Assembly (NCBI RefSeq): GCF_011683915.1
Contig: NZ_JAAQPH010000015.1
Location: 1-64,000 of the forward strand
Length of the DNA: 64,000 nt
Direction of reading: 5' to 3'
Source of the DNA: Pelagibius litoralis
Lineage (GTDB): Bacteria; Pseudomonadota; Alphaproteobacteria; Kiloniellales; Kiloniellaceae
Part shown: one piece after another, positions 27,477-35,951 of the stretch
Position numbering within the stretch: the stretch's first letter is position 1
Layout: every line of letters starts with the position of its first letter
Position numbers and translations under genes: made by a program
The notes under the pieces: model-generated
Databases searched by the model: none
Seen by the model: only the letters and a program-made list of their open reading frames with translations
Told to the model about the DNA's origin: nothing

Positions 27477-28604
27477 ATGATCAAGACCCCGATCCTGCAG
27501 TTCGGCACCAGCCGATTCCTGCAGGCGCATGTCGATCTGTTCGTATCGGAAGCCCTGAAAAAATCCGAGGCCGCCGGGCCCATCACCGTTGTTCAGACTT
27601 CGGGAGATCCGGCCCGCGCGAGGCGGCTGAAGGCGCTGGCCCTGCCGGCGGGCTTTCCTGTCCGGGTGGAGGGGCTCCGCGACGGCAAGCCGGAGACCTA
27701 CAGCAAGCAGATCACCTCCGTGTGCCGCACGCTGTCCACCGCGACGGACTGGGCGGCAGTGGTGAGGGCGGCGGTGGAAGAGGCCGAGTTCATTATCTCC
27801 AATACCGGCGACAAGGGTTTCCTGCCGAACGACTCCGATGACGCACCGGATTTCGTTCAGGCCATGTCGTATCCGGCGAAGCTGACGCAGCTCCTGCTCG
27901 CGCGGTTTCGCGTCAACGCCAAGCCCCTTCAGGTCATGCCGACGGAGTTGATTGCCGGAAACGGCGATGCACTGCGTTGCCGGACCCTCGAACTTGCGGC
28001 GGCTTTCGGCGACGATTTTGTCGGCTATCTGCAGACCGATGTGGTCTGGGTCAATTCCCTGGTCGACCGGATCGTCTCCAAACCGCTGGAACCGGCAGGC
28101 GCGGTTGCCGAACCCTATGCTCTCTGGGCAATCGAAGATCAGCCGGGGCTCAAGCTGCCCTGCCGGCACGCGGCGATCAAGGTCGTGGCCGACCTCGGCG
28201 CCATCGAGGCGCTGAAACTCTATATCCTGAATCTGGGGCACAGCTACCTGGCGGACCGCTGGCTTAAGGCGGGCAGCCCGGAAGGCGCCACGGTTCGTGA
28301 GGCGATGGCAAGCCCCGAAACACGCGGCCGCTTGGAAGCTCTCTACCGGGATGAGGTGCTGCCGGGCTTCGCCGCGGCCGGCATGGGCGGTGAAGCCGGG
28401 ACCTACCTGGCGGCCACCCTGGACCGCTTCGCCAACCCCTACCTCGAACACCGTTTGAGCGACATTGCTCAAAACCACGATGCAAAGATCGAGCGGCGCA
28501 TCGCGGCCTTTGTGAACTGGGCCCGTAAAAGCGGCGACAAAGGCGATAAGCCTGTACTGACTGCCTTGATGGAGGCGCCCGCCGTAGTCGGGCAGGACGC
28601 TTGA
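27477..28604 (+). CDS. Mannitol dehydrogenase / tagaturonate-fructuronate reductase family protein
   Basis: 375 residues, shorter than E. coli UxaB (about 480) but with the same order. The N-terminal Rossmann region has ILQFGTSRFLQAHVDLFV and ISNTGDKGF. The C-terminal helical domain has PCRHAAIKVVADLGAIEALK and LNLGHSYLADRWL, with the catalytic-type lysine in AIKV. The family reduces ketouronates or ketoses with NAD(P)H. Together with the zinc dehydrogenase and sugar importer downstream, it may epimerise an aldonate or uronate through a keto intermediate. The true substrate is unknown. Confidence 0.88.
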   Translation: MIKTPILQFGTSRFLQAHVDLFVSEALKKSEAAGPITVVQTSGDPARARRLKALALPAGFPVRVEGLRDGKPETYSKQITSVCRTLSTATDWAAVVRAAVEEAEFIISNTGDKGFLPNDSDDAPDFVQAMSYPAKLTQLLLARFRVNAKPLQVMPTELIAGNGDALRCRTLELAAAFGDDFVGYLQTDVVWVNSLVDRIVSKPLEPAGAVAEPYALWAIEDQPGLKLPCRHAAIKVVADLGAIEALKLYILNLGHSYLADRWLKAGSPEGATVREAMASPETRGRLEALYRDEVLPGFAAAGMGGEAGTYLAATLDRFANPYLEHRLSDIAQNHDAKIERRIAAFVNWARKSGDKGDKPVLTALMEAPAVVGQDA

Positions 28605-28605
28605 A

Positions 28606-29571
28606 ATGCGCTGCAAACGGATCGGCACCACGGACCTGAAGGTGACCGAGGTTTCTCTTGGCTGCGGCAGCATCGGCAACCTCTATCGTGAAGTCAGCGA
28701 TGGCGCCGCGGAGGAACTGCTGCACTACGCCTGGGGCCGTGGCATCCGCTACTTCGATACCGCCCCGCGCTACGGCAGCGGACGTTCGGAACAGCGGCTG
28801 GGGCGTTTTCTGCGGGGCAAAGACCGCGACAGCTATGTGGTCTCCACCAAGGTGGGCCGTGTCCTGACGCCGGGAAAGCAGCTTGCCGAAGCGAATGGCT
28901 TCGTGAACCCGCTGCCCAACGATGTCCACTACGACTATTCGGGCGATGGGATCGAGGCAAGCTTCGAACAGAGTTGCGATGCCTTGGGCGGCGAGCGCAT
29001 CGACATCCTTTATGTGCACGACATTGGCGTTGACACTCATGGCGACGAGAACGGCCGGCACATGGACGCTCTCCTGGGAAGCGGCCTCGGCAAGTTGCAT
29101 GACCTAAAGGTGAAGGGCCGCATTCAGGCCTTCGGCCTTGGCGTGAACGAGAACGCGGTCTGCCTGGAGGTGATGCGGCATTCCAAGATCGATGTCGTTC
29201 TTCTGGCCGGTCGTCTGACCCTGCTGGACCGCTCTGCCGAGGCGGCGCTGGTCGGGGCTTGTGCCGAGGCCGGGACGAGTCTGGTGCTGGGCGGGGTTTT
29301 CAATTCCGGGATTCTGGCGACCGGCGCGGTGGAGGGCGCCACCTACGACTATGGCCCGGCCCCGCGGGACGTGCTGGACCGGGTCGATGCGCTGCAGACA
29401 AAAGCGGAGGGCTGCGGCCTGACTTTGGCGACGGCTGCGCTGCACTATGCGGCCCGGCACCCGGCGGCGGCCTCGGTCCTCATCGGCACCGGCAAAGCCG
29501 CCACGCTTGCCAGGAACATGGATGCCCTGGAAACGCCCTGCCCGGAAGGATTCACGGCACTTTTCGCATAG
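28606..29571 (+). CDS. Aldo/keto reductase (aldose 1-dehydrogenase-like)
   Basis: A 321-residue TIM-barrel aldo/keto reductase. The catalytic Asp-Tyr region is YFDTAPRYGSGRSEQRLG, the lysine lies in VVSTKVGRVL and the histidine in LYVHDIG. The overall pattern matches D-threo-aldose 1-dehydrogenase/L-fucose dehydrogenase and pyridoxal 4-dehydrogenase. It starts one base after the stop of the reductase, so it is co-transcribed. It likely oxidises an aldose to the lactone as an entry step. Its stop codon lies inside a short tandem repeat. Confidence 0.9.
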   Translation: MRCKRIGTTDLKVTEVSLGCGSIGNLYREVSDGAAEELLHYAWGRGIRYFDTAPRYGSGRSEQRLGRFLRGKDRDSYVVSTKVGRVLTPGKQLAEANGFVNPLPNDVHYDYSGDGIEASFEQSCDALGGERIDILYVHDIGVDTHGDENGRHMDALLGSGLGKLHDLKVKGRIQAFGLGVNENAVCLEVMRHSKIDVVLLAGRLTLLDRSAEAALVGACAEAGTSLVLGGVFNSGILATGAVEGATYDYGPAPRDVLDRVDALQTKAEGCGLTLATAALHYAARHPAAASVLIGTGKAATLARNMDALETPCPEGFTALFA

Positions 29572-29597
29572 CAGACTGGGTCGCATAGCAGGTTGGG
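29564..29597. repeat. 17-bp tandem repeat spanning the aldo/keto reductase stop codon
   Basis: TCGCATAGCAGACTGGG (29564-29580) is followed directly by TCGCATAGCAGGTTGGG, with two mismatches. The first copy contains the TAG stop of the aldo/keto reductase, and the second repeats it downstream. Confidence 0.8.
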
Positions 29598-29609
29598 GAC
29601 CTGGCCGGA

Positions 29610-30512
29610 TCAGGAGAAATTATGGTCTTTCAACGACCTCAGCAGGGTCAGCTTTGAGGTTTCGAGGTGGCTGAGTGCCGCCCTCTCGGCGATCTTCGGG
29701 TCACCGCTTCTCAGCCCGTCGATATAGGCCAGATGCTCCTTGATGGCATCTTCGTTGCGTTGGCGCTCGTCGGATTTGTTCCACTGAAAGTGATAGTGGA
29801 AAATCAGCGAGATGACCCGCTGGAATTCGAAAACGAAGCGGTTCGAAAAAGCGGTGTTGATGGTCGTATGAAAAGCCTCGTCCAGGCGTGAGAAGTCCTG
29901 GAAGTTTGTGTCGATCCGCGCCAAGAGGTCCAGGTGCTGTTGCTCGAGGGTCTTCAGCGCCTCCCAGATGGGATCGTCCTTGGGGCGCCTCACCAACTGC
30001 TTGATTGCGTGAAGCTCCAGCACGCTGCGGAAATCGGACAGCTCGACCGCGAAGTCCCGGGTGAAGCCGCGCAGAATCCAACCGCCACGCTCACGCCTCT
30101 CGACCAGCCCGAAACGGGCGAGGCCGGCGAGAAATTCCTGCAGGGTATGGGGCGCGACCGAAAACTGTTTCGATAGCTGGGTGATGTTCAGCACGGTTTC
30201 CGGCGGCACGTCGAAGCGCAGCACCCATTCCAGGAAACTGACCTCAAGCTCCTCGATCGAGGCCAACTCTTCGCGTTTGCTCAGCCGGTCGGCCCGGGTT
30301 GCGCGCCGCAACACCGCCTTATCCCGTCCGTCCCAACGGATGATGGCTTTGTCGTGAACGCCCTGCAGGGCCGCGCGCACTACGGTTCGACTGACGCCAA
30401 GCTCGTCGGCCAGGGCGACCTCGGATGGCAGCGAGTCGCCGACCTTCCTTGTATTGCAAATATCCAGGAGGCTGTTGAAAGCCGCCCTGAATCGAACATC
30501 CGTGCGCGCCAT
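29610..30512 (-). CDS. GntR family (FCD) regulator with two winged-helix domains
   Basis: 300 residues. A GntR winged helix (about 1-75, with SLPSEVALADELGVSRTVVR) is followed by what looks like a second winged helix (about 95-155, with ITQLSKQFSVAPHTLQEFL). An FCD ligand domain (about 160-295, with SRLDEAFHTTIN and HLAYIDGLRSGD) follows. Ordinary FCD regulators have only the first DNA-binding domain. It is convergent with the aldo/keto reductase and divergent from the ribose-type importer. It probably represses both arms of the sugar module. A homologous double-domain regulator lies at the other end of the module. Confidence 0.88.
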   Translation of the reverse strand: MARTDVRFRAAFNSLLDICNTRKVGDSLPSEVALADELGVSRTVVRAALQGVHDKAIIRWDGRDKAVLRRATRADRLSKREELASIEELEVSFLEWVLRFDVPPETVLNITQLSKQFSVAPHTLQEFLAGLARFGLVERRERGGWILRGFTRDFAVELSDFRSVLELHAIKQLVRRPKDDPIWEALKTLEQQHLDLLARIDTNFQDFSRLDEAFHTTINTAFSNRFVFEFQRVISLIFHYHFQWNKSDERQRNEDAIKEHLAYIDGLRSGDPKIAERAALSHLETSKLTLLRSLKDHNFS

Positions 30513-30557
30513 TCTATGAAACCTCCGCCTCCGGCCCTGTGTCGCTCGCCATCGCCG

Positions 30558-30584
30558 AATTGTATAATTGTTTATTTAAATAAA
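30558..30584. promoter_or_regulatory. Candidate operator between the GntR gene and the sugar importer
   Basis: AATTGTATAATT (30558-30569) adjoins a perfect 14-base palindrome TTTATTTAAATAAA (30571-30584) in the AT-rich divergent region. A possible -35 element TTGACC (30591-30596) for the importer follows on the plus strand. The first part resembles the motif upstream of the reductase at 27431. Confidence 0.5.
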
Positions 30585-30699
30585 AAACTATTGACCTTCA
30601 CGAAGGACGGCCCACAATGTTTTTTTTACAGTAAGAGTCTGTTCTAAAGACAGATAACAATAAGAGCCCGGTTTTAAGGGCGCGGCGGGGGAAACCAGC

Positions 30700-31719
30700 T
30701 TGGCCGAGGTATTAAGCGGCACGACAGGACATCGGCGCAGGGCCCTTTCGGCGGGCGCGCTTCACAAGTTGTCGGCGCTTCTCACCCTGGCGGCACTGAT
30801 CGTTGTCTTTTCCTTCGGCAATGATGCTTTTTTCTCGGTGAACAATGGGCTGACCGTGCTGTTGCAGACGGCGGTGATCGGCCTGCTCGGCATCGGCATG
30901 ACCGTGGTCATCATTACCGGCGGTATCGACTTGAGCGTCGGCTCGGTCCTCGCCCTGGCAGGGGTTGTGGCGGGCCTCCTGGTCAAGGCCGGGATTCCCG
31001 TTGTTCCCGCGATGATGCTGGGGGTGGCCAGCGGAACCCTCTGCGGTCTGGTCAACGGCTTTGTCATCACCAGGATGCGCATTACGCCCTTTGTCGCCAC
31101 CCTGGGCATGATGATGATTGCCCGTGGGATCGCGCTGCAGGTAACGGGCGCGGCGCCCATCTCCCGCCTGGGCGAGGCCTTTGGCGTGCTGGGCAACGGG
31201 GCGCTGTTTCGAATTCTGGAAATGGGCGATAACGGATTCCCGCGGGTGATATTTCCCGGCATCCCCTATCCCGCGATCCTGCTGCTCGTCATGGCGCTGG
31301 CCGGGGCCTACCTGCTGAGACAGCGCCAGGTCGGCCGGCACATCTATGCCGTCGGCTCCAATGAAGAGGCGGCGCGTCTCGCCGGGGTCAACGTGGCGCG
31401 CACGAAGATCGAGGCCTATGCCATGTCCGGCACCCTGGCCGGTCTGTCCGGCGTGGTGCTGATGTCGCGGCTTGTGACCGCGCAGCCCAATGAAGGCGTC
31501 ATGTATGAACTGGACGCCATCGCGGCGGCGGTCATCGGTGGCGCCTCCTTGATGGGCGGCGTGGGCAATATCTCCGGAACGATGATCGGCGCCTTCATCA
31601 TCGGGGTTTTGAGGAACGGCCTGAACATGGCCGGCGTGTCTTCTTTCATTCAGCAAATTCTGATCGGTGTCGTCGTCATCGCGGCGGTTTACATCGATCA
31701 GGTTCGGAATCGGCGATAG
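30700..31719 (+). CDS. Ribose-type sugar ABC transporter permease (RbsC family)
   Basis: 339 residues with a TTG start at 30700, preceded by GCGGGGGA. It has about eight to ten membrane segments and family motifs IGMTVVIITGGIDLSVGSVL and YAVGSNEEAARLAGVNV. It is the channel of a carbohydrate importer with the binding protein and single ATPase that follow. The order permease-SBP-ATPase is unusual, since the ATPase often comes first in such operons. Confidence 0.92.
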   Translation: MAEVLSGTTGHRRRALSAGALHKLSALLTLAALIVVFSFGNDAFFSVNNGLTVLLQTAVIGLLGIGMTVVIITGGIDLSVGSVLALAGVVAGLLVKAGIPVVPAMMLGVASGTLCGLVNGFVITRMRITPFVATLGMMMIARGIALQVTGAAPISRLGEAFGVLGNGALFRILEMGDNGFPRVIFPGIPYPAILLLVMALAGAYLLRQRQVGRHIYAVGSNEEAARLAGVNVARTKIEAYAMSGTLAGLSGVVLMSRLVTAQPNEGVMYELDAIAAAVIGGASLMGGVGNISGTMIGAFIIGVLRNGLNMAGVSSFIQQILIGVVVIAAVYIDQVRNRR

Positions 31720-31795
31720 GTGCCGAGCTTAGGTGGAACTGAGCGTTAGTAAAAATGAACAATCAAGGGTCTGAATTCCAACTCGGGAGGAACTT

Positions 31796-32737
31796 ATGAA
31801 AAAGCTACTTTTAGCCGCCGTTGCCGCCAGTGTGATGAGCCTGTCGCCGGTGGCGTCCATGGCCGGTGAGATTGCCGTGATCGTGAAGACCACCAACTCC
31901 AATTTCTGGCAGAACGTCAACAAGGGCGCTTCCGCTGCCATCAAGGGGCAGAGCGATCACACGATGACGTTCAACGGCCCGGCTGCAGAATCCGCCATTG
32001 CGGCGCAGGTCGGCATGGTCGAAGACGCGATAAACCGCGGCGTCGCCGGGATCGTGCTGGCGCCCTCCGACCCCGATGCCCTGACGCCTGTCGTCAAGCG
32101 CGCCTACGAAGCCGGCATTCCCGTGACCATCATCGATTCGGGTCTGGGCGACGGTGCCGAGAAGTATTATCAGGCCTTCCTGTCGACCGACAACAAGGCC
32201 GCCGGCCAGCTGGCCGCCAAGATGATGATCGAGTCAGTCGGCAAGGACGGCAAGATCGCCGTGATGTCCTACGTTGCGGGTGTCGGCTCGGAAATCGGCC
32301 GCGTCGGCGGCTTTGTGGACTACATCAAGGCCAACTCCAACCTTGAGATTGTCGGTCCGTATTATTCCCAGTCGCAGATGGCGACCGCTTTGAACCAGAC
32401 CACCGATGTGCTGGCCGCCAATGGCGACCTGAAGGGCATCTTCGGCGCCAATGAGCCGACGGCGGTGGGCATGGGCCGCGCCCTTGTCCAGGCCGGCAAG
32501 GCCGGCAAGCTGACGGCGATCGGTTTCGACGGTAACGGCGACCTGCAGGATTTCGTGCGGAACGGCACCCTGGAGGCCACGGCGGTCCAGGGCTCGTTCC
32601 AGATGGGTGAGCTGGGTGTGAAGGCTGTGATCGACCTGCTGTCCGGCAGCAAGGTCGAGCCTTTCATCGATACCGGTGTTGTCATGGTGACGAAAGAGAA
32701 CATCGACAGCGACACCGCGCAGAACGTTCTCTACTAA
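31796..32737 (+). CDS. Sugar ABC transporter substrate-binding protein (RbsB-like)
   Basis: 313 residues with a clear Sec signal peptide (MKKLLLAAVAASVMSLSP, cleaving near SMAG) and GGGAGGAAC before the start. The periplasmic-binding domain opens IAVIVKTTNSNFWQNVNKGA and carries the DPDALTPVVKRAYEAGIPV stretch of pentose/hexose receptors. It delivers a sugar or polyol to the permease encoded upstream. A strong hairpin with T residues follows its stop. Confidence 0.92.
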   Translation: MKKLLLAAVAASVMSLSPVASMAGEIAVIVKTTNSNFWQNVNKGASAAIKGQSDHTMTFNGPAAESAIAAQVGMVEDAINRGVAGIVLAPSDPDALTPVVKRAYEAGIPVTIIDSGLGDGAEKYYQAFLSTDNKAAGQLAAKMMIESVGKDGKIAVMSYVAGVGSEIGRVGGFVDYIKANSNLEIVGPYYSQSQMATALNQTTDVLAANGDLKGIFGANEPTAVGMGRALVQAGKAGKLTAIGFDGNGDLQDFVRNGTLEATAVQGSFQMGELGVKAVIDLLSGSKVEPFIDTGVVMVTKENIDSDTAQNVLY

Positions 32738-32749
32738 TCCCTGTTGCAC

Positions 32750-32786
32750 TGGGGCAGAGGGTTTCCGGCTCTCTGCCCCAACTTTT
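32750..32786 (+). terminator. Hairpin/partial terminator after the sugar-binding protein
   Basis: TGGGGCAGAG and CTCTGCCCCA form a perfect 10-bp stem with an 11-base loop, followed by ACTTTT. The ATPase gene starts 22 bases later, so this is more likely an attenuator that favours binding-protein message than a complete stop. Confidence 0.65.
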
Positions 32787-32808
32787 CCCCCTGGCTTCGG
32801 AGCCATCG

Positions 32809-33621
32809 ATGACAGCTGTGGGTCAGCCCGGCATCCCTGCTGCCACGACACCTCTGGCGGAGACGCCATTGGTGGAAATGGTCGGTATCGAAAAGCACTT
32901 CGGTGGCGTGATTGCCGTCGATCACGTGTCGATCGACCTACGCGCCGGCGAAGTCGTTGGCGTCCTGGGCCACAACGGTGCGGGCAAGTCCTGCCTCATG
33001 CGCATCCTTTCCGGCGCTATGGAGCCGTCGGAAGGCCGCATCAGGGTCGGCGGCAACGACGTGACCATCGCCTCGCCCAGCGATGCACGCGCGCTGGGCA
33101 TCGAAACCATCTATCAGACCCTGGCTCTGGCCGATCATCTCGATGCGCCGGCCAACCTCTTCATGGGGCGGGAGTTGAAGACGCGCTTCGGCAATCTCGA
33201 CGACAAGCGCATGCTCCGCGAGGCCCGGCAGGTGATCCAGCGCCTGAACCCGAATTTCAAGAACCTCAGCGATCCGGTTTCCAAACTGTCCGGCGGTCAG
33301 CGGCAGGTTATCGCCATCGCCCGGGCCATCTATTTCAACGTGAAGATTCTCATCATGGACGAGCCGACCGCGGCGCTCGGCCCCTCCGAAACGGCGATGG
33401 TGGCGGAGCTGATCAAGCGCTTGAGCGCCGAGGGAATCGGGATCTTTCTGGTTAGCCATGACATGCACGACGTCTTTGATCTCTGCGACCGTGTGGTTGT
33501 CATGAACAAGGGGCGCAACGTGGGCGCATATCCCATCGATCACGTTTCGAAGGACGACGTGCTGAGTCTGATTGTCAAAGGCTCTCTACCGGATGAATGG
33601 TTGCCCCGTTCATCAGCGTGA
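32809..33621 (+). CDS. Sugar ABC transporter ATP-binding protein, single-domain (RbsA half)
   Basis: 270 residues with one nucleotide-binding domain, whereas RbsA/MglA usually have two fused. Walker A is GHNGAGKSCLM, signature LSGGQRQVIAIARAI, Walker B ILIMDEPTAALG and H-loop FLVSHDMHDV. The single domain would have to homodimerise. Single-domain forms accompany FrcA/YtfR-like carbohydrate systems in alphaproteobacteria. It is flanked by the binding protein and a zinc dehydrogenase in the same orientation. Confidence 0.92.
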   Translation: MTAVGQPGIPAATTPLAETPLVEMVGIEKHFGGVIAVDHVSIDLRAGEVVGVLGHNGAGKSCLMRILSGAMEPSEGRIRVGGNDVTIASPSDARALGIETIYQTLALADHLDAPANLFMGRELKTRFGNLDDKRMLREARQVIQRLNPNFKNLSDPVSKLSGGQRQVIAIARAIYFNVKILIMDEPTAALGPSETAMVAELIKRLSAEGIGIFLVSHDMHDVFDLCDRVVVMNKGRNVGAYPIDHVSKDDVLSLIVKGSLPDEWLPRSSA

Positions 33622-33657
33622 ATGCCCGGATCGACAGTTTATAAGCAAGGTGGAAGA

Positions 33658-34665
33658 ATGAGTGAGATGATGAAGTGCGGGGTCTGCGTCACGCCGGGGC
33701 AGTTCGAGATTATCACGGCGGAGAAACCGGAAACCGCGCCGGAAGGCTGGGTGCTGCTGGACAACTGCGCGGTCGGCATCTGCGGCACCGACTATCACAT
33801 CTTCGAGGGCAAGCACCCCTTTCTGAACTACCCCCGCGTCATCGGGCACGAGTTGAGCGGCACGGTCGCTGAGGATGCGCATGGCTGGTCGAAGGGCGAC
33901 CTTGTCGTTATCAACCCCTATGTCGCCTGTGGGACCTGTCGGGCCTGCCGCCGCGGCAAGCCGAACTGCTGTTACAACATCGAGGTGTTCGGCGTGCACC
34001 GTGACGGCGGCCTCTGCGACAGGCTGGCCGTGCCCGCGGGCAATCTCTATTCGGCGGAGGGACTGACCAAGGTTGAAGCGGCCATGGTCGAGTTTCTGGC
34101 CATCGGCGCCCATGCGGTGCGGCGGTCGGAGATTGCCGCCGACGACCGGGTTCTGGTCACCGGCGCCGGGCCGATCGGCATCGGCACAGCCCTTTTCGCC
34201 CAGCTGCAGGGGGCGGAGGTGCACCTGCTGGACAAAAGCAGGACCCGTCTGGACTTCGTCTCAAGCAAGTTGAATGTCGCCAATTGCCACCTGGTCGGTG
34301 AGGGTCTGCTGACCGGCGACCTGGCAGAGGGTTTCGATACGGTCTTCGACGCGACGGGCAGCGTTGCCGCCATCCAGGCCGGCTTCGCGCTGGTTGCCCA
34401 TGGCGGCAGCTACGTTCTGGTGAGCGTGGTCAAAGACGACATCACTTTCGCCGATCCGGAATTCCACAAGCGAGAGATGCGTCTGATCGGCAGCCGCAAT
34501 GCGCTGAAAGTGGACTTCGAGAGCGTTATCGAAGCTCTCCGGACCAGGAAGATCGACGGCTCGAAACTCTGCTCGGAACAGCTCAGCCTGGAAGACCTGG
34601 CCATACGCCTGCCCGAACTCGCCAGCAACCGCGATACCCTGATCAAGGCCGTCGTCACTTTGTGA
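33658..34665 (+). CDS. Zinc-dependent alcohol dehydrogenase (polyol/aldonate type)
   Basis: 335 residues from the ATG at 33658 behind AAGGTGGAAGA. The catalytic zinc ligands are in CAVGICGTDYHIFEG and RVIGHELSG, the structural zinc cysteines in ACGTCRACRRGKPNCC, and the nucleotide fold in VLVTGAGPIGIGTA. Relatives are L-galactonate and L-idonate 5-dehydrogenases and sorbitol dehydrogenase. With the tagaturonate-reductase-like enzyme upstream it could make an oxidise-then-reduce epimerisation, as LgoD (YjjN) and UxaB do for L-galactonate in E. coli. That pairing is inferred. Confidence 0.9.
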   Translation: MSEMMKCGVCVTPGQFEIITAEKPETAPEGWVLLDNCAVGICGTDYHIFEGKHPFLNYPRVIGHELSGTVAEDAHGWSKGDLVVINPYVACGTCRACRRGKPNCCYNIEVFGVHRDGGLCDRLAVPAGNLYSAEGLTKVEAAMVEFLAIGAHAVRRSEIAADDRVLVTGAGPIGIGTALFAQLQGAEVHLLDKSRTRLDFVSSKLNVANCHLVGEGLLTGDLAEGFDTVFDATGSVAAIQAGFALVAHGGSYVLVSVVKDDITFADPEFHKREMRLIGSRNALKVDFESVIEALRTRKIDGSKLCSEQLSLEDLAIRLPELASNRDTLIKAVVTL

Positions 34666-34721
34666 CACCAGAAAAGCCGTCACCCTTTGACGTCAGGACC
34701 GCGGTGATGCCGGACAGCGGA

Positions 34722-35720
34722 TCAACGGGTCTTGACGAGGAAGGGCGAGAACTGTGGGGCGGGAACGACCGAGAAGACCTTGAGGCGGGCGAGCGTGCGT
34801 TTCTGCGCTGATTCCAGGTGGGCGACCAGGGCCGCCGCGGCGGCGTCGACCGATTCCTTTATCAGCAGCTCAAGCACCAGGCGGTGTTCGGAGAGCGTCG
34901 CGCTTTCATCCGCCAGGCCAAGGTACTGTTGAAAAGTCTGGGCCGTCGCAAGCGGTAGCTGGTTCTGACGGATAATCGATGTCATGCGCTTGTTGTCGAT
35001 CTTCATCAGGCACTCGACATGCAAAAAGCGGTCGAACTGATGCAGCAGCTCGGGCGTCAGGTTGGTGTGGTCGAGTTCCAGCGTCAGCATGTGATCGCGC
35101 ATGTTGGTCAGAACGGCCCGGTCCAGGTGCGGCGCGGCACTGGCCAGGGCGGCCGGCTCCAGCAGTTTGCGGATTTCGTACATCTCTTTCATGGCCGCCG
35201 CGGTCAGCGGACCGGCAATCCAGCGGGAGCTGGAGCTCTTTTGCACCAGGCCACGCTCATGAAGCCGACCGAGAACGTCCCGGGCGACCGTGCGGCTGAC
35301 CTGAAACAGGCTTGCGAGCCGCGCTTCGTGGATACGGTAGCGTCCGAAGGCCGCGGCCGTGGCGACCTCCCGCTCGATTCTGCCGTAGATACGTTGCCAC
35401 GATGATCGTGACTTCATCGCCTCGTCGATGTCCCCCGGCAGAGTCAGCCCGGACTGGCGGATGTCCATCCGAATGGGGACGGTGTTGCCGCCGGTCTTGG
35501 AAACAACATAGCCCCGACCCTCAAACCGGAGGATCCGTTGCTCCTCGTTGAGCATCTGCAGGGCCTTTTGGACCGGGGCACGACTGGTGCCGAAAAACTC
35601 GGCGATCGGTCCTTCAAGCAGGACCAGCCCCTCCGGAAGCTCGTCGGCTTCCAGATGATCGCGCAGCACACGGTAGACGAGCTCATAGAGTCTTTCCGGT
35701 GCTTTCGGATCGGTGTTCAT
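34722..35720 (-). CDS. GntR family (FCD) regulator with two winged-helix domains
   Basis: 332 residues using the ATG at 35720 (AGGTAAG upstream); the frame stays open to 35867, but that part has no similarity. An N-terminal winged helix (about 10-75, with IAEFFGTSRAPVQKALQML) is followed by a second (about 95-165, with HEARLASLFQVSRTVARDVL). An FCD-type helical domain reaches the end. It is convergent with the zinc dehydrogenase and faces the polyamine-type transporter array across a 492-base gap with two TTGCATGC sites, so it more likely controls that array than the sugar genes. Confidence 0.87.
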   Translation of the reverse strand: MNTDPKAPERLYELVYRVLRDHLEADELPEGLVLLEGPIAEFFGTSRAPVQKALQMLNEEQRILRFEGRGYVVSKTGGNTVPIRMDIRQSGLTLPGDIDEAMKSRSSWQRIYGRIEREVATAAAFGRYRIHEARLASLFQVSRTVARDVLGRLHERGLVQKSSSSRWIAGPLTAAAMKEMYEIRKLLEPAALASAAPHLDRAVLTNMRDHMLTLELDHTNLTPELLHQFDRFLHVECLMKIDNKRMTSIIRQNQLPLATAQTFQQYLGLADESATLSEHRLVLELLIKESVDAAAAALVAHLESAQKRTLARLKVFSVVPAPQFSPFLVKTR

Positions 35721-35845
35721 CGAAGCGCTTACCTGGCGGGCTGGCCGCAGCCGGCCGGTTGCCGCAGGTCGCCCGGTGTTGGCGAACGGGTGATGGTCGG
35801 CTGTGCCGGTGTCGGGAGGGCTTGATTCACAGAGAGTTAGGCATG

Positions 35846-35898
35846 GCTGGCAAAGGGATTCGAACACACTCTAGTGCCGGTGTTTCGAACCTGCCAGC
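35846..35898. repeat. Long imperfect palindrome around TTCGAA
   Basis: GCTGGCA (35846-35852) pairs with TGCCAGC (35892-35898). Inside them GATTCGAACAC faces GTGTTTCGAACC, centred on ACTCTAGT. At a glance it mimics a tRNA T-arm plus CCA on the minus strand, but the stems do not fit a cloverleaf. Confidence 0.6.
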
Positions 35899-35941
35899 AC
35901 CCCGGGGCCGTACAGTCGGTATTTGATCCTAAAATCGAAGA

Positions 35942-35951
35942 TTGCATGCGA
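35942..35951. promoter_or_regulatory. Candidate GntR operator, copy 1
   Basis: TTGCATGCGA, near-palindromic, is in the gap facing the GntR regulator. It matches copy 2 at 36086 in the extended form ATTGCATGCRAARRYC. Confidence 0.5.

Noticed and set aside
35844-35900. tRNA gene on the minus strand suggested by TTCGAATCCC and CCA
   Set aside because: The T-stem does not pair and no D- or anticodon arm can be drawn; the region is better explained as a palindrome.
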